DNA of 64,000 nt from Dromiciops gliroides (Eukaryota; Chordata; Mammalia; Microbiotheria; Microbiotheriidae). Positions 22,216 to 34,900 of the stretch are shown here, piece by piece (position 1 is the first letter of the stretch; each line of letters opens with the position of its first letter). Made by a program: the position numbers and the translations under genes. The notes under the pieces were generated by a model, which saw only the letters and a program-made list of their open reading frames with translations, was not told where the DNA came from and did not search any database. The stretch is from the NCBI RefSeq assembly GCF_019393635.1, contig NC_057866.1, positions 226,761,359 through 226,825,358 of the forward strand. The letters run 5' to 3'.

Positions 22216-22301
22216 TTGTGGATTTGAGAAGATAGAAGTTAGGGCAGGTAATAGAGGGTGAATGCCAAAAGTAGGGCACATTACTGTAAGAATAGTATCA
22301 G

Positions 22302-22449
22302 CAGGGGCAGCTAGGTAGTACAGTGGATAAAGCATTGGCCTTGGATTCAGGAGGAACTGAGTTCAAATCTAACTTCAGAGACTTGACACTTAGTAGTTGT
22401 GTTACCCTGGGCAAGTCACTTAACCCTCATTGCACCACCAGAAAAAAAA
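22302..22449 (+). mobile_element. CORE-SINE
   Basis: Flanked by 14-bp 'aagaatagtatcag' at 22288-22301 and 22450-22463. The tail reads 'ttaaccctcattgcaccacc', the 'caatgagg' subtype. Confidence 0.93.
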
Positions 22450-22644
22450 AAGAATAGTATCAGAGTTACAGCTCAGAATGAGCTAAGGAAAGCAGAGAAC
22501 AACAGGATTTTTTTCAAGCTATCTTAGGGAAAAGAGAAGGATAGGATGATAACAGAACAGAGAGAAGGTGAGAACTAGCTAATTCTTATTTTGCTTCTAT
22601 TTAATAAGGAGAATAATTTTTGTTTTGGAAAGGATAAAACAGAG

Positions 22645-22831
22645 GAAACTAGATAATCAGTAAGGCACTGGCCTTGGAGTCAGAAAGACTTGAGTTCAAA
22701 TTCTGCCTTGGACATTTACTAGCTGTATGACCAGGCAAGTCATCTTTGTGATTATATCTCTAGGATGGAGATATAATATTACCTATCTCCCAAAGCTGTT
22801 GTGGAGATCAAATGATATTACATTTGTAAAG
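22645..22831 (+). repeat. MIR-like ancient SINE
   Basis: 'actggccttggagtcagaaa', 'tttactagctgtatgaccag' and a 'catttgtaaagtg' end. The LTR-like element at 22832 cuts its 3' end. Confidence 0.75.
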
Positions 22832-23395
22832 TGTGAGAATTGGAATTGCACCCCCTGCTGGAGAGATACTATAGGGAAGCTCTGCCATGAGGAGAAAGCA
22901 TGTCATTTAGAGACCATGTGACTTTAGCATTTGGAAGTTACATCTATAGAACCACTTGTGGGACTCGTCAATCAGAGCTACCAGCCAATTATCTTGGAGC
23001 TGTGTGTGTGGACAGCCCTGCTTCCTGTTTCACAGCTGGCTTCTGGGAGAAGCCACTGAGGATTGGCCTCTTTTCGTCCAGAAATGAGTGTGGCGGCAGA
23101 TGGAGAACAAGGGGGGTCCTCTTAGTCGTTTGGACACCAGCGTGGTGGTGGTGGTGAGAGATTTCACGTGGGCTGCTAGGAAAGGAAATTGCTTTCTTTC
23201 TCTCTGGCTATACCGAATTAGGTCTGAGCTAGGATTTCCATGCTATAAGGAATCTGTTTTCAATCTCTCTCTCTTCACTAACTTATAATATATATTTTAA
23301 TAAATCTTTAAAAGCCTAAACTGTTGCTGAATTTATCAGTGATTTTAGCCAGCTTCCCCCCAAGACTGGGGTGGGGCAGATTAGAACCCACAATT
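22832..23395 (+). mobile_element. LTR of the 29.2-kb family, copy 1
   Basis: Matches 29172-29615 over 'aagctctgccatgaggagaa', 'aatcagagctaccagccaat' and an 'ttttaataaatctttaaaag' poly-A signal block. The right end has extra sequence and no target duplication was found, so the edge is approximate. Confidence 0.75.
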
Positions 23396-23399
23396 TAGA

Positions 23400-23546
23400 C
23401 TTTTTCCTTTTTGGTGAGGCAATTGGGGTTAAGTGACTTGCCCAGGGTCACACAACTAGTAAGTGTCAAGTGTCTGAGGCCACATTTGAACTCAGGTACT
23501 CCTGAATCCAGGGCCAGTGCTCTATCCACTGCACCACCTAGCTGCC
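23400..23546 (-). mobile_element. CORE-SINE
   Basis: Body 'ggtgaggcaattggggttaa' to 'ccacctagctgcccc' with a target duplication built on 'ccacaatttaga' (about 23388 and 23547). Confidence 0.9.
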
Positions 23547-23834
23547 CCACAATTTAGATTTTAAACAACAAATCATAAGGTGCTATATAAATGCTAGCTA
23601 TTCTTAAAAATTTTTTAAAAAGCACAATTGCCAATATAAATAAGGAGATAGAAAACATATTACCTGATATAGATGATATAAATGCATCCTAAAAGAACTG
23701 GTTGATCTTCACTATCAGTGATATGTGGGGCGGGGGGGAAAGCACGTGGAGAATGTAGACTTTCAAAAGAGAAGGGGAAGAGGAAGGCTATAAGCATTTA
23801 TATAGCAATATATATATATATATAAATATATGTG

Positions 23835-23985
23835 CCAGACACTGTGATAAGCACTTTACAAATATTATTTCATTTGATCCTCACAACAACCCTTTTAGGT
23901 AGGTGCCATTATCCACATTTTACATTTGAGGAAACTGAGGCAAATAGAGGTTAAATGACTTGCCTAGGCCTAGGGTCATAACAAA
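23835..23985 (-). repeat. MIR-like ancient SINE
   Basis: 'gataagcactttacaaatat', 'tgaggaaactgaggcaaata' and 'aaatgacttgcctagg' give a reversed MIR/THER fragment. Confidence 0.75.
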
Positions 23986-24052
23986 AGGAAGAGACTAGTC
24001 TACAAATATGTTAAAGGTTGACTTTGATTACATCCTAGAATGTATTTTTTTT

Positions 24053-24195
24053 GGGGGGGGGCTGGGAAATGAGGGTTAAGTGACTTGCCCAGGGTCACAC
24101 AGCTAGTGAATGTCAAGTGTCTGAGGCTGGATTTGAACTCAGGTCCTCCTGAATCCAGGGCTGGTGTTCTATCCACTGCACCACCTAGCTGACCA
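24053..24195 (-). mobile_element. CORE-SINE, first of three stacked insertions
   Basis: Flanked by 'ctagaatgtatttttttt' at about 24035-24052 and about 24195-24213. Confidence 0.92.
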
Positions 24196-24209
24196 CTAGA
24201 ATGTATTTT

Positions 24210-24880
24210 TTTTAAAGTAATAAGCATTTTTATTTATAGTTTTGAGTTCCAATTTTATCCCTCCTTCTCTCCTTCCTCTCCCCTCTGCCCCCTCCCTGAG
24301 GTAGTAAGCAATCAGATAGGTTATACATGTACGATTATGTAAAACATTACCATATTAATCATTTTGTACAAGAAAACTTGAATAAAAGAAAAAAAAATGA
24401 AAGAAAGTGAAAAATAGCATGCTTCAGTCTGTATTCCATCAATATCAGCTCTTTCTTTGGAGGTTGATAGTATGTTTCATCAATATTCTTTTGGGATTGT
24501 TTTAGATTATTGCATTGTTGAGTTTAGTCAAGTCATTCACAGTTCTTCATCAAACAATATCGCTGTCTCTGTGTACAATGTTCTCTTGGTTCTGCTCACT
24601 TCTCAAAACATTATTTCATACATGTCTTTCCAAGCTTTTTTGAAGTCATCCTGTTGGTCATTTCTTATAGCACAATAATATTCCATCACCATCATATACC
24701 ACAGCTTGTTTAGCCATTCCCCAATTGGTGGGCATTCCTTTGATTTCCAATTCTTAGCTGCTACAAATATTTTTGTACAAATAGGTCTTTTTCTCTTTTG
24801 GGGGATGTCTTTGGGATATAAACCTAGCAGTGGTATTGCTGGATCAAAGGGCATGTACAGTTCTATAGCCCTTTGAGCAT
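24210..24880 (-). mobile_element. 5'-truncated L1, ORF2 C-terminus and 3' UTR
   Basis: The minus frame 24854-24603 reads FDPAIPLLGLYPKD, IFVAAKNWKSKECPP, EWLNKLWYM and MEYYCAIRND, the C-terminus of L1 ORF2p. The rest is 3' UTR. It is flanked by the 'agaatgtatttttttt'-type target on both sides (24197 and 24881). Same L1 subfamily as 39060-39615. The frame is short only because the insert is 5'-truncated. Confidence 0.92.
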
Positions 24881-24898
24881 AGTAGGATGTATTTTTTT

Positions 24899-25054
24899 GT
24901 TTGTTTTGTTTGTTTGTTTGTGGGGCAATGAGGGTTAAGTGACTTGGCCAGGGTCACATAGCTAGTAAATGCCAAGCATCTGAGGCTGGATTTGAACTCA
25001 GGGCCTCCTGTATCCTAGGCCGGTGCTTTATCCACTGTGCCACCTAACTGTCCC
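24899..25054 (-). mobile_element. CORE-SINE, third stacked insertion
   Basis: Tail of GTTT units then 'gtggggcaatgagggttaag' to 'gccacctaactgtccc'. The right flank 'agtagaatgtatt' (25055-25067) matches 'agtaggatgtatt' (24881-24893). Confidence 0.9.
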
Positions 25055-25245
25055 AGTAGAATGTATTATTAAGGTAATAGGGGACATATAGCAAAGGAAT
25101 CAGTGATAACAGAGATTCAAAATGGCTTCAACAAGAAGCTTTGCCAAATTAAATTTATTACCTCCTTTCACTGTTTTACTAAAACTGGTAGATCATGAAA
25201 AAGCTGTAGAGATACAGTCTAGCTACATGGTGGTATACTTTAGCT

Positions 25246-25432
25246 GGGGGCCATCTCCAGTCCTGATCTACATCTTTCCACTACACCCAGATGGGGTGTA
25301 GTGGGGGTGGGGGGAGGAGTGAGGCTGGTGACTTTGCATAGACCTGCCTCACTTAAATCCAATTCACTGCAAGCCATGACATCATCTCCCCAATGTCATG
25401 GTCGTCTTTGAGAATGAAGGACAAAGCAACAA
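25246..25432 (+). repeat. RTE-type 3' end repeat, copy 2
   Basis: 'gggggccatctccagtcctg', 'acttaaatccaattcactgc' and 'gtcatggtcgtctttgagaa' followed by a CAA-rich tail. Confidence 0.65.
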
Positions 25433-25549
25433 CAAAAATAGTTTAGCTATAATATAGATTTAGTTTAGTTAGATTCAATCTCTGCAACAAATAACCACAC
25501 AAAAGCTGCAATGATGTTCATAGCTGTATTTTTGCCTATGCTTATAGGC

Positions 25550-25748
25550 AGGTTTGATTAGAGATAGAATTTCTGAAATTCTAGTGATCCCTGAGATACT
25601 CATATCCCAGACTGTTTATGAACCTGGAGAGCAAATCAATAAAGAAATGAGCCAGTAGCAGTGAAAGGCAGAGGTCGGTGTGTTTGTTTTGGTAACCATC
25701 CTGCATCCTATTAACTCTCCCACCAGGCTACATCTATCTGTTTTGTTT
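25550..25748 (+). repeat. Unnamed interspersed repeat, copy 2
   Basis: Partner of 20385-20572. It contains AATAAA at about 25638-25643 before 'gaaatgagccagtagcagtg'. Similarity starts abruptly at 'gattagagata', suggesting 5' truncation or a recombination edge. Confidence 0.55.
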
Positions 25749-28300
25749 GCCTCAGGTGCCCTGTGAGATGAAGTTTCTTGTTGCCTTTAGTTGCAGCGTG
25801 AAACAATTCCTTTAGTCTGGCTGCCACTTCTTTATGTCTTCTAGTTTCATTTACAAATTGAAGCTCTGTACTAATATAGTTCATTTCCTCCTATGATATA
25901 TAAATTAACAAGCAGTTAGTTATTAGTGCTTACTATGTGTCAGGCATTGTGCTGAGTCCTGGAGATATAAAGACAAAAGTGAAAGTAATCCTTGTCTTCA
26001 AGGAGTTTACATTCAATTTGTGGATATTGGATCAAGATCTCACAATTGGATTACCAACAATTGAGTTAATGATTATAGATGGTCTACATCTTCAAACCTG
26101 GCTGATTTTCTTCTTTTCTTTTTTTGTTTTTTTGTTTGACACTTTTTTTCCCCAGTCACTGAAAGGCCCATACAAGATTTGAGGGCCATTTGTCTTTGTC
26201 TTTGTCTTTTTTTTCTGGTCATTCTCCTAGGGAATATGGCAGCAGGGCAGGAATGAAAACCTTTTGAGCTTGGTAAAGTCTTTCAGACTTTGTCCCTTAC
26301 CGGCATACCCTTCTAAAACTCAGAATCCTCTCCGTGCCATGAAGAGGCATCAGAAGAGGATTTGCTGGACTTGAATGTCCCTGTTTTGTGAAATTAGAAT
26401 CATGGCACTTTGGAGCTGGAAGGGACCTTGGAGATCATCTAGTTGAACTCCCTGATTTTGCTGATGAAGAATGAAAATTAAGCTGAATTTTAAAAACTAT
26501 TAAAGGAACAACACAAGATCACTCACTTCAACAAGGAGGAATAAACCAAAAGGTGATTGTGAGTCTATAAACTCAGTGTATTTTTATCTCTACTTCTGCC
26601 CAGCTTGTTTTCCTGACCCTTTGCTTTTCTAAATTTGTGCTGCTAGAATTCTGGGTGATAGGTGGTTTTTTAAAAAATCTAAAGTGTAAATAAATAAAAA
26701 AATCATGGAGTAAGAGAGCACTAAAATATGCCTATTTATTTTTATGTTCATATGGAAAAATCCACTTTAGCCTCCTGGGTAAATATTCATTATCTTAATT
26801 GACTTCTGGCTAGTCAAGTCTTCGGTAGGATAAAAAATAGTCTGTGGGCTTAAATATACTTGCTGAAAAGTAAATGACTTGAATGAAAGCAGCATCTGAA
26901 ATTCACTCTGAAACCAGAAAATCTAATACAGTAGAAATGTTTTGCTGCCTTTTCCAGGAATTATCAATAAAGGAGGGGAAGTCAAGTATTACTTTGAGCA
27001 AAGGGGTTCAATAAACAATAAAGTGTAAGAGCCAAGAAAGAAATCAGAGCAACATTATATGGTAGCATGTATTGGAGAAAGGAAGACAAAACGGGAGTGA
27101 GGAGAGAAATGGCAAGAAACAAAACCGGTCCATTAAAAATGTGTTTAAGAGGCTTATTCTCCCTAGGTGTGCATGCATATAAATGCCATTAGTGTTAATG
27201 GGAGTGAAATGCATGACTTGAAGAATAGAGTGACTTGTGTGTGTGTTTAAATGAAGTCTAGAAAAAGTCAATTAAGACCCACAAATGGTAGTTTAAGAGG
27301 CTGATGAAGTTATAGGTATCTATAAGAGGAGCCCTTAATTTTAATTAATGGAATTGTGAGTTTCACTTTTGCTGAAGCAATAAACATAAAAATGGTAAAG
27401 GGAAAATAAAATTTTAAGAGTCCACATTTGGCTGTCAGAAGCCTGGGTTAAAGTTGTGGGGGGTATATACTTGAATTTCACATGGCAACATTGCATACAC
27501 TCTTGACACCCCCCTCCCTTCCTCCTTTCCCCATGAAAGCTTTACTTTATTTACTTTGCAAGTAAATAGGCACATTGGCTTCTTGAAGTAGGCTCTCATC
27601 ATTAGAAAGGATCTTCTGGTACAAGCAGTGACTGAATGGGAATCTCCTGATAATCCCAGACAAAGAATCATCTGGCCTCTTAGTGAGGAGCTCCTACAGT
27701 GGGGTGGGGCAGAGAAAGGGTACCTCCTAAGTTCCACCATTCCACTATTGGACAACTCTAATTAAGGAAGGTTTTCCTTTCAGTAAATTCTGCCTCTGCA
27801 ATTTCTACTCTTTGCTCCTAACTTTGCTCTCTGAGGTGAAACAGAAGTCAAATGACTCTTCCACAGGAAAGCCCTTTAAAGCCTGCATTTTACATGTCTC
27901 CTAAATCTACCTTCTCTAGGATATGCATTGACCTTTCTCCACCTCCCCCCTTCCTTCTGGTGATTGTTAATGTGGCCTGTTCTGCATTCCAGTCATTTTG
28001 TTCAAAGGAGATTCAATTTGTTCATGACCCTCCCAAAACATGGCACCCAGAACTGAACACAATACTTCAGATATGGTATGACAAGGGCTGAGGATAGCAA
28101 GACTATCCCTCCTCTTCTTCTGGACACCACCTCTCTTGGTGCTACTCAAGGCCACATTATGTTTTGGCTGAACTACAGCATTATTTACTCTATATAGATC
28201 TCGAAATCCACTAACCCTTCCTACTCCTAAATCTTTTTCAGAGTGTCAAGCCATACCTCCTCCATGTTTTATTTGAGAAAAAGATTTTAAAAAATGCATC
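25749..28300. other. Mostly unique intergenic sequence
   Basis: One MIR-like word block at about 25925-26010 ('gtgctgagtcctggagatat') and a 'ctggaagggaccttggagat' fragment at 26416-26470 typical of old mammalian SINEs. Frames at 27435-27755 and 27852-28091 have no recognisable domain. No gene supported. Confidence 0.45.
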
Positions 28301-28319
28301 TGTCTTTCCAGTAAACAGA

Positions 28320-28466
28320 CATCTTTTTTTTTTTTTTTTTTAGTGAGGCAATTGGAGTTAAATGACTTGCCCAGGGTTACACAGCTAATAAGTGTCAAGT
28401 GTCTGAGGCAGGATTTGAACTCAGATCCTCCTGAATCCAGGGCCACTGCACCACCTCGCTGCCCCT
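28320..28466 (-). mobile_element. CORE-SINE with internal deletion
   Basis: Flanked by 'tttccagtaaacaga' (28305-28319, 28467-28481). It lacks about 16 bases between 'ccagggcc' and 'actgcacc' compared with other copies. Confidence 0.92.
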
Positions 28467-28620
28467 TTTCCAGTAAACAGAAGAAAACAAATAGAAAAAA
28501 ATAACAACATATGATTAAATATCTGTAGTATCAGAAAATATTCTGGTCTCTGGTTATTTGCTATAGACGAATGACTTAGACCTCAAGCAAGAAGCAAACA
28601 CTTAATAAGTGCTACTCAAA

Positions 28621-28848
28621 TAGACAGCTAGATGGCTTAGTGGATAAAATGCTGGAACTGGAGTCAGGAAGATTTGAGTTCAAAACCAGACTCGGCCACT
28701 AGCTTTGTTTTTCTCAGTTTCCTCATCTGTAAAATGGGGGTAATCACACAGACCACTTCCCAGGGTTGTTGTGAAGCATCAAATGACATAATATTTGTAA
28801 AGCACTTTGTAAAGCTTAAAGCACACTGTGAATGCTATTATTAGTGAT
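28621..28848 (+). repeat. MIR-like ancient SINE
   Basis: 'cagctagatggcttagtgga', 'cctcatctgtaaaatggggg' and 'taatatttgtaaagcacttt' cover head, core and tail of a MIR-type element. Confidence 0.85.
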
Positions 28849-29171
28849 TAATTTTTAATTAATAAAATTGACATTAGAAATCAATTAGTAATAATTAATT
28901 AATAATAATTGCCCATTGCCTGCCTGCCTACCCACTGTAATTTTTGTCCATGCTCTCCCAAAGGATAGAGGATGGTGACCTCTTAGAGGCCTTTCTCATT
29001 TTCTTCCATGTCTATCCATACTTGTTCTCTCCTTCTCTTATCACAGGACCAGCCAATCTTCTTTTTGTGACATATGGTTAGTTTCTTGATGACATGCTTC
29101 ATTTGTGTATGTCTTTGGAGTTTCCCAATGCTTATCTCTAAGTAGCCTGTGAATACCCACTACTTGCCTTT

Positions 29172-29615
29172 TGTAATGATTGGAATGACGCCACCTGCTG
29201 GGGAGTTACTGTAGGAAAGCTCTGCCATGAGGAGAAGGCATCTGAGGGCAAGCCATGTGGTCAGGTCCTTGGCATCAGGAAGTGACATTTGCTCGTGGGT
29301 ACTGTCAATCAAGGCTACCAGCCAATTAGCTTGGAGATGTGTGTGCATGTGGATGGGATGTGGCGAGTTTCACAGGAGGCTTGTGGGATGAAGGAGGTGT
29401 GGCTTGCTCTCTTTCATGAGGACTCTTGTGGACAGTGGAGGTAAAATGTGCTCTCCCTTTGATAGATAGATGAATCTAGGCCTTTCTCTCTTCACCAAAT
29501 TCTTATTCTCCTTAATAAATGCTTAAAAGTCTAAACTCTTGCTCAAGTTTATAATTTATTGGCTACCACTCATTAGATATTTTAGACAGACTAGCTAGAA
29601 TTTTAGCCCCTTACA
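29172..29615 (+). mobile_element. Solo LTR, complete
   Basis: 444 bp with inverted ends TGTAA...TTACA and a perfect 4-bp target duplication 'cttt' (29168-29171, 29616-29619). 'ccttaataaatgcttaaaag' near 29510 is the poly-A signal region. Same family as 22832-23395. Confidence 0.9.
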
Positions 29616-31080
29616 CTTTCCATTGCCTTCTATAGTATATCCACCTTTAGTTCTTCAGAAGCAGTAGCATTCCACGTCTTGTCATACAACAATGCCAGAA
29701 AAATGTTGGCATTGAAAAGATAGGCCTTTGCTTTCATGGGAATCTTAGGTTCAGTAAAAGAACTTTTCAATTTCCTGAAAATAACTCAGACCCCTCCCCA
29801 ACTCGTTTTCATACATATACACACATATACATGCATACTTATACAAATATATGCATATGTATACACACATTTACATGATACTGTTGGACAGTGTCCATTC
29901 AGGTGCATGTGGACTCTATTAGGGAATAATAATCTGAGGCTGTCTTGTTTCAGCTAATATTGAATTTTAAATACATTTAGACCTCCTTAAACAGAGAAGA
30001 TATGAAATTAAAGTCTTCTCCCCTTTATAGAGACATCTATGAGATTCAGATTTCTTTGTTTAGTTCTGGTGCTGATGAAAAAACTTCCATTTATTTTAGA
30101 GTACTTTGACTAGAAGGAAAACCTCAGGGCCTGACAAGAGATAATTCCTTCATTAGAGGAAATGAGATAGGCAGCTTGTTTTGTGGAAATAGCTCTAAGT
30201 TTAGAATAGGAGGATCTATGTCTGAATCTTCATTTTGCTACTTACTTCCTATGTGACCTTGGATATGCTACTTTGCTGGTCAGCCTCAGTTTCTCCAGCT
30301 GAAAAATGAAGGAATTGGATGAGGTGAACTCTACAATCACCTAGCTTTTATTAAGGTTTTTATTAAAACCTGTGAGCTGAAAGATTCTTTGGGACCAGAA
30401 AACTCATCTATGCAGGCCAATATCCTCATTTAGCATATGAAATAATCCAAGCTCACACAAATTGCTAGAGAGAGCCAGCATACCTTGTATTGGTACACTG
30501 TTTATTTTGAAATCTATTGAGGGGCATTGTGTGATAGGGGATAAAATGCTAAATTTGGAGTCAGAAAAACCTGAGTTCATGTCTTATCTCAACCAATTAC
30601 TTAGCTGTGTGGATATTTTATACAGGTAGGTCTTTTTGCCTTTTTTTCTGATATCTTTATGATAAATTCCTAGCATCAGGGATCAGGACCTCTTTTTCTC
30701 TTCTGACCTCATGTCTGGCATCTCCAACTACCTACTGGACATCTTGAATTGGATGTGTCACAGATATCTTAAACTCAACATGTCCCAGACTGAAGCCATT
30801 ATTCCCCTCCTCTGCCTTCTGCTCCCTGAACCCTCCCTACCGTCCCTATTGTTCTCAAGGGCATTAATATCCTCCTGTTTACCCAGTCTTGCAAAGGAGG
30901 TGTCATCCTCAACTTCCCACTCGTTCTCACACCACCATATGCAATTTATTGCCAAGGCTTGTTGATTTTCCTTTCTAACATTTCTCAGAATGCCCTTCTG
31001 TACTCTGATCCTTCATCTCTTCACTCCTCACTCATGATAGCTTGCTGGTTGGTCTGCTTACTACTAGTCTCTTCTCATTC
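29616..31080. other. Intergenic sequence with MIR fragments
   Basis: An (ATAC)-rich stretch at about 29810-29875. MIR-like fragments at about 30175-30350 ('ctcagtttctccagctgaaa') and 30515-30610. No coding feature recognised. Confidence 0.45.
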
Positions 31081-31335
31081 CAGTCCATTCTCCATTCAGC
31101 CTTCAAAGTGATTTTCCTAAAGCACAGGTACTATGTCACCTGCTACTCAGTAACTCCAGTGGCTCCCTATTATCTCAAGGAGCAAATAGAAAACCTTCTG
31201 TTTGGCTTTTAGAGCCCTTCATAACCCAGCATTTTCTTTCCTTTCCAGCATTCTCATAACTTACTCCCTTCTATGTACTCTACAGTCCAGTGATGCTGTC
31301 TTTCTGGCTGTCCCTTACACAAGACAAATAAATCA
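31080..31335 (-). repeat. L2/L3-like LINE fragment
   Basis: 'gtggctccctattatctcaa' and 'agcccttcataacccagcat', related to 13660-13925. Confidence 0.5.
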
Positions 31336-31667
31336 AACCCTGATTTGTAGGGTTTGCCCATTTCCAAGGTGTACATAAGTGGTTACACTCAAAACTATCA
31401 ACTCTCACAAGGCTGAGTAGGCTTCAGCATACTTCTGGGTTGAGACTACCACATTTTTCCCATCTCGGTAAGCACTCATCAGGCACAGACCAGGGTAGTC
31501 ACAGGGCCAGTCTCTGTCCAGTATGAGAGGAGAATTCTGAATCAGAATTCATACAAGCATAAACTTGAAGGCCAAGTTGGGTTGTTACCAGGGTTTCTTT
31601 GTACTGCCAAGACTGAAATAGTAATAGCCAATAACTATTATTAACCTAAATAACTCCTACTATATGT

Positions 31668-31915
31668 GTTCAGCACTAGGCCAAGCTTTACAAATATCTC
31701 ATTTCATGCTCACAACAACCTTTCAAGGTAGATGCTGTTATTATCCCCATTTTACAGTTAAAGAAAATGAGAAAAACAGAGATTACATTACTAGTCTAAG
31801 CAATTACTTGGCCTTTTTTCCCCCCCGTGGAGAATCTGTCTAAAACTGGATTTGAACTCGGATCTTCCTGACTTCAGGCCCAGGACTCTATCCATTGTGC
31901 CACCAATCTGCTCCC
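31668..31915 (-). repeat. MIR-like ancient SINE
   Basis: 'aatatctcatttcatgctca', 'ttatccccattttacagtta' and 'ctatccattgtgccaccaat' mark a reversed MIR/THER copy with a poly-C interruption near 31823. Confidence 0.75.
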
Positions 31916-31919
31916 AAGA

Positions 31920-34900
31920 GGAACTCAGTCATAGCAACGGAGATTCAGGTCAGTACATTGGTACTGAATCAGGAGACAAGATATGTTGTAGATCAAAGTT
32001 ATTAAGCATTTATATAATTTAACCGTTCTCCTTAAAGCATCAAACTTGCACACCTTGAGTTCTTGGCCTTCCCCAGCCATGCCAATGTGGCCCCAGATAG
32101 GCTCCATCATGGCTTCTCTTAATTCACTGGTGCCAGTTGGGCTTAAGGTGTTTCTTTGTGGTCTGTCTTACTACTGGAGAGTATCCTTTCTGTCATTTAA
32201 AATGCCTCTAATGATGCTGTCACTACAGATTTATGAATTTTACTGCCTGAATATTCACTACCTGTTTATTAACTGGATTGTGAGCTCTTGTGGTCTCTTC
32301 TATTTTTATTCTCCTCATGCAGTGTGTTGCATTAAGGAGGCCCTCAATATGTTTGTTGAATAGCCTCTGAATGAATGAATGTATGAGTATGAACATGGGT
32401 GGAAAAAATGTATCATGTAACTTTCTTTCCATGTTAAGTATACTTATCCTTCCCCTGTACTTTGGAAAAAGTAGAAATGAGCAAGGAGGTTTGATTTTGT
32501 AGGAAAATGAAAAGGGAGGGTGGAACTAAGAGCTTCTTTGATTTCTTTTCCAGTGAAAGTGACTGAATTTTTGGAGAAGGATATGAATGAATTCTCTTTA
32601 GGATTGATTTAATAAGAAACTGATCCTGGAGAGACTCAGGGCTGTGCTCATTCATTGAGCTCTAATTCTGGGCTATAGGGTAACACCACCATTATGGTAT
32701 TAAAACTAGATTTATGGCTGTATCCTAGTATTCTTTCCATCTTAATGATGATAAATTTTTTTATTTTGAGTAATTTTAAACAGCTTTTTATATCCCAGAG
32801 TCCAATTTAAATGTGATTAAAAAAAGAAATATTATCATAAAACCCAGCCACTTAGCTGGGGTCTCCATAAGGGACAAGCACTTGAGACAATCGCTTGAGT
32901 TTTAGATGTCGATATTTGGACATAAGGGAGTGACCCCAAGCTCCCCAAACTTTAGGCTTAGTGACTTCCCCACCAAAATGATCTTATATTCATTTTTACA
33001 CATATTCAGGTTGTCTCTGCTGATAGATTGCCATTTCCATTCTGTTTCCTAGACTAGAAGGAAGGAAAAGTTGTAATATCTGATGAGAACAGATAGGAAA
33101 TAGAATTGATTACAATGGGAGGAATGTTTGGTTACTTTATTGGTGACACGTATATGCTATGTCCAGCTTTTATAGAATGAAATTTGTGTGACTATGTAAA
33201 GACTAGAGGAAAAAACACCAGAGTTCAACTCTAGCTTTATTGATCTTTTTAGTAAGATAGTTGTCATCAGTATTTATAGCTTTTCTTCCTCTGACATCTT
33301 TATTATGGCCATATTATGAGTCTACTTGTAAAAGAAACTGCATCAACAAATACTGCTTCTTCTATTTATCTTATCACAGTGCTTCTGACAACTTAAAAAC
33401 ATACTGACTGTCAAGAACCTGCAAGAATATGTTGTGATTTTCTGCACTAATATACAACTCTATGGTGAAATGTTTTATTTCATACTTCTGTAGTGCCTTC
33501 CCGGGGCTCATTCTTTCAACCTTCCATTTGAACTAACAGGTTGGATTTCCAGAGATGCTTGACTATTTCTCACCTCAGGGTTCTAGGGATGACCCTGATG
33601 GATTGGGGTTGACTTCTATTAGAATTATTCATGAGCTCCCATCTGGTGTACTCTAGTACTGATTATCCAGTTGATATATAACTAATGTTAACCAGCCAGA
33701 GTTAAATCATTTGTAGAACTGGGTCTTTACTAAATTTGGATGGTATGAACAATTGGTATAAAAACTTTCCAAAAAAATTCTGAGATCTACTTTCTCATAA
33801 GTATATATAGTCCAGGGAAAGTAGTCTTAACTTTAGAGGGTACATGTGGCAAAGGGTTAACTTACAACTCCTGGTAGGATGGAAGTTCCTTTTCTCTTTT
33901 TGTGGAAAGCTCATGAAGTTCTTCTGAGGTTTGTGTAGCTTTTTTCTGGGCCCTGAGGATTGGGGACCAGGACTCTCTATTGTGGAATTCTGAAACTGCT
34001 CTTCTTTTCCCCTGTCTAATTTGTCTTCTCTCAGCTTCCAGATGGATTCATTGTTTGTTATTGATCCAATCCATGCAGTGACAAAGTCAGATGGTCAAGG
34101 AGTAAGACACCCGCTCTGCTGAAATGCTTCTGCTATAATCTTCTCTCTGTACCTCAGTACTGTCCCCTGTCTATTTCTTTAAAACTAATCTCAATACATT
34201 GCCTTAATTAAGTTCATACTGTGGGTGAAGCACTTCACTTCTCTTACTTATTTTATACTTTCGAGATTGGTTAATTCAACAGACATGTCTGGGAATCGTT
34301 CACATCTAGTTTACATGTTTGATTGATTAGTTGATTCTGTAACTAACTCCTCACAAGATAAAGATACTGGATATAGTACAGAGGTATGAAACTCCCAAGT
34401 GTCCCTCAAAACTCCTTATGGGAGGGGGAAGCAGATTAAAGGAATTGGAAAAGTTTAATAAAATAATTAAAAACAAAATACAACCTAGATAATGTCAATT
34501 TGTGTTTTTCTTAGTCAATATGACCACCTTCCCCCATCATTTTCAGTGTTTTTATTTGAGTTTGACAAATGTAGTGTAGTACAGTACTTTGTTAGTTACA
34601 TTAATTAGTGGTGGGGGTGTTTGGTTCAATGGAGAAACCCAGGCCTTGTGTTGATTGGAGTGGTTTGTGAATAGGTAATCTCATTTATATGTGTACTCCC
34701 TCCAATTATCAGCTGGCTACCTATTCATATGTTCTCATTCTATAAAACTCTTTTCTATGTTCTCCTATCAATGTGTCTAGGAAGGTTGGGGTCTGCCCTC
34801 TGTATTCTTTTCTCTTGTCTCACCTGACTAGTCTCCTCTATTCTTTCTCCTCTTTCCCCCCCTTCCCCCTCTCTTAATCCTCAAATTTTTGAAGTGGTAA

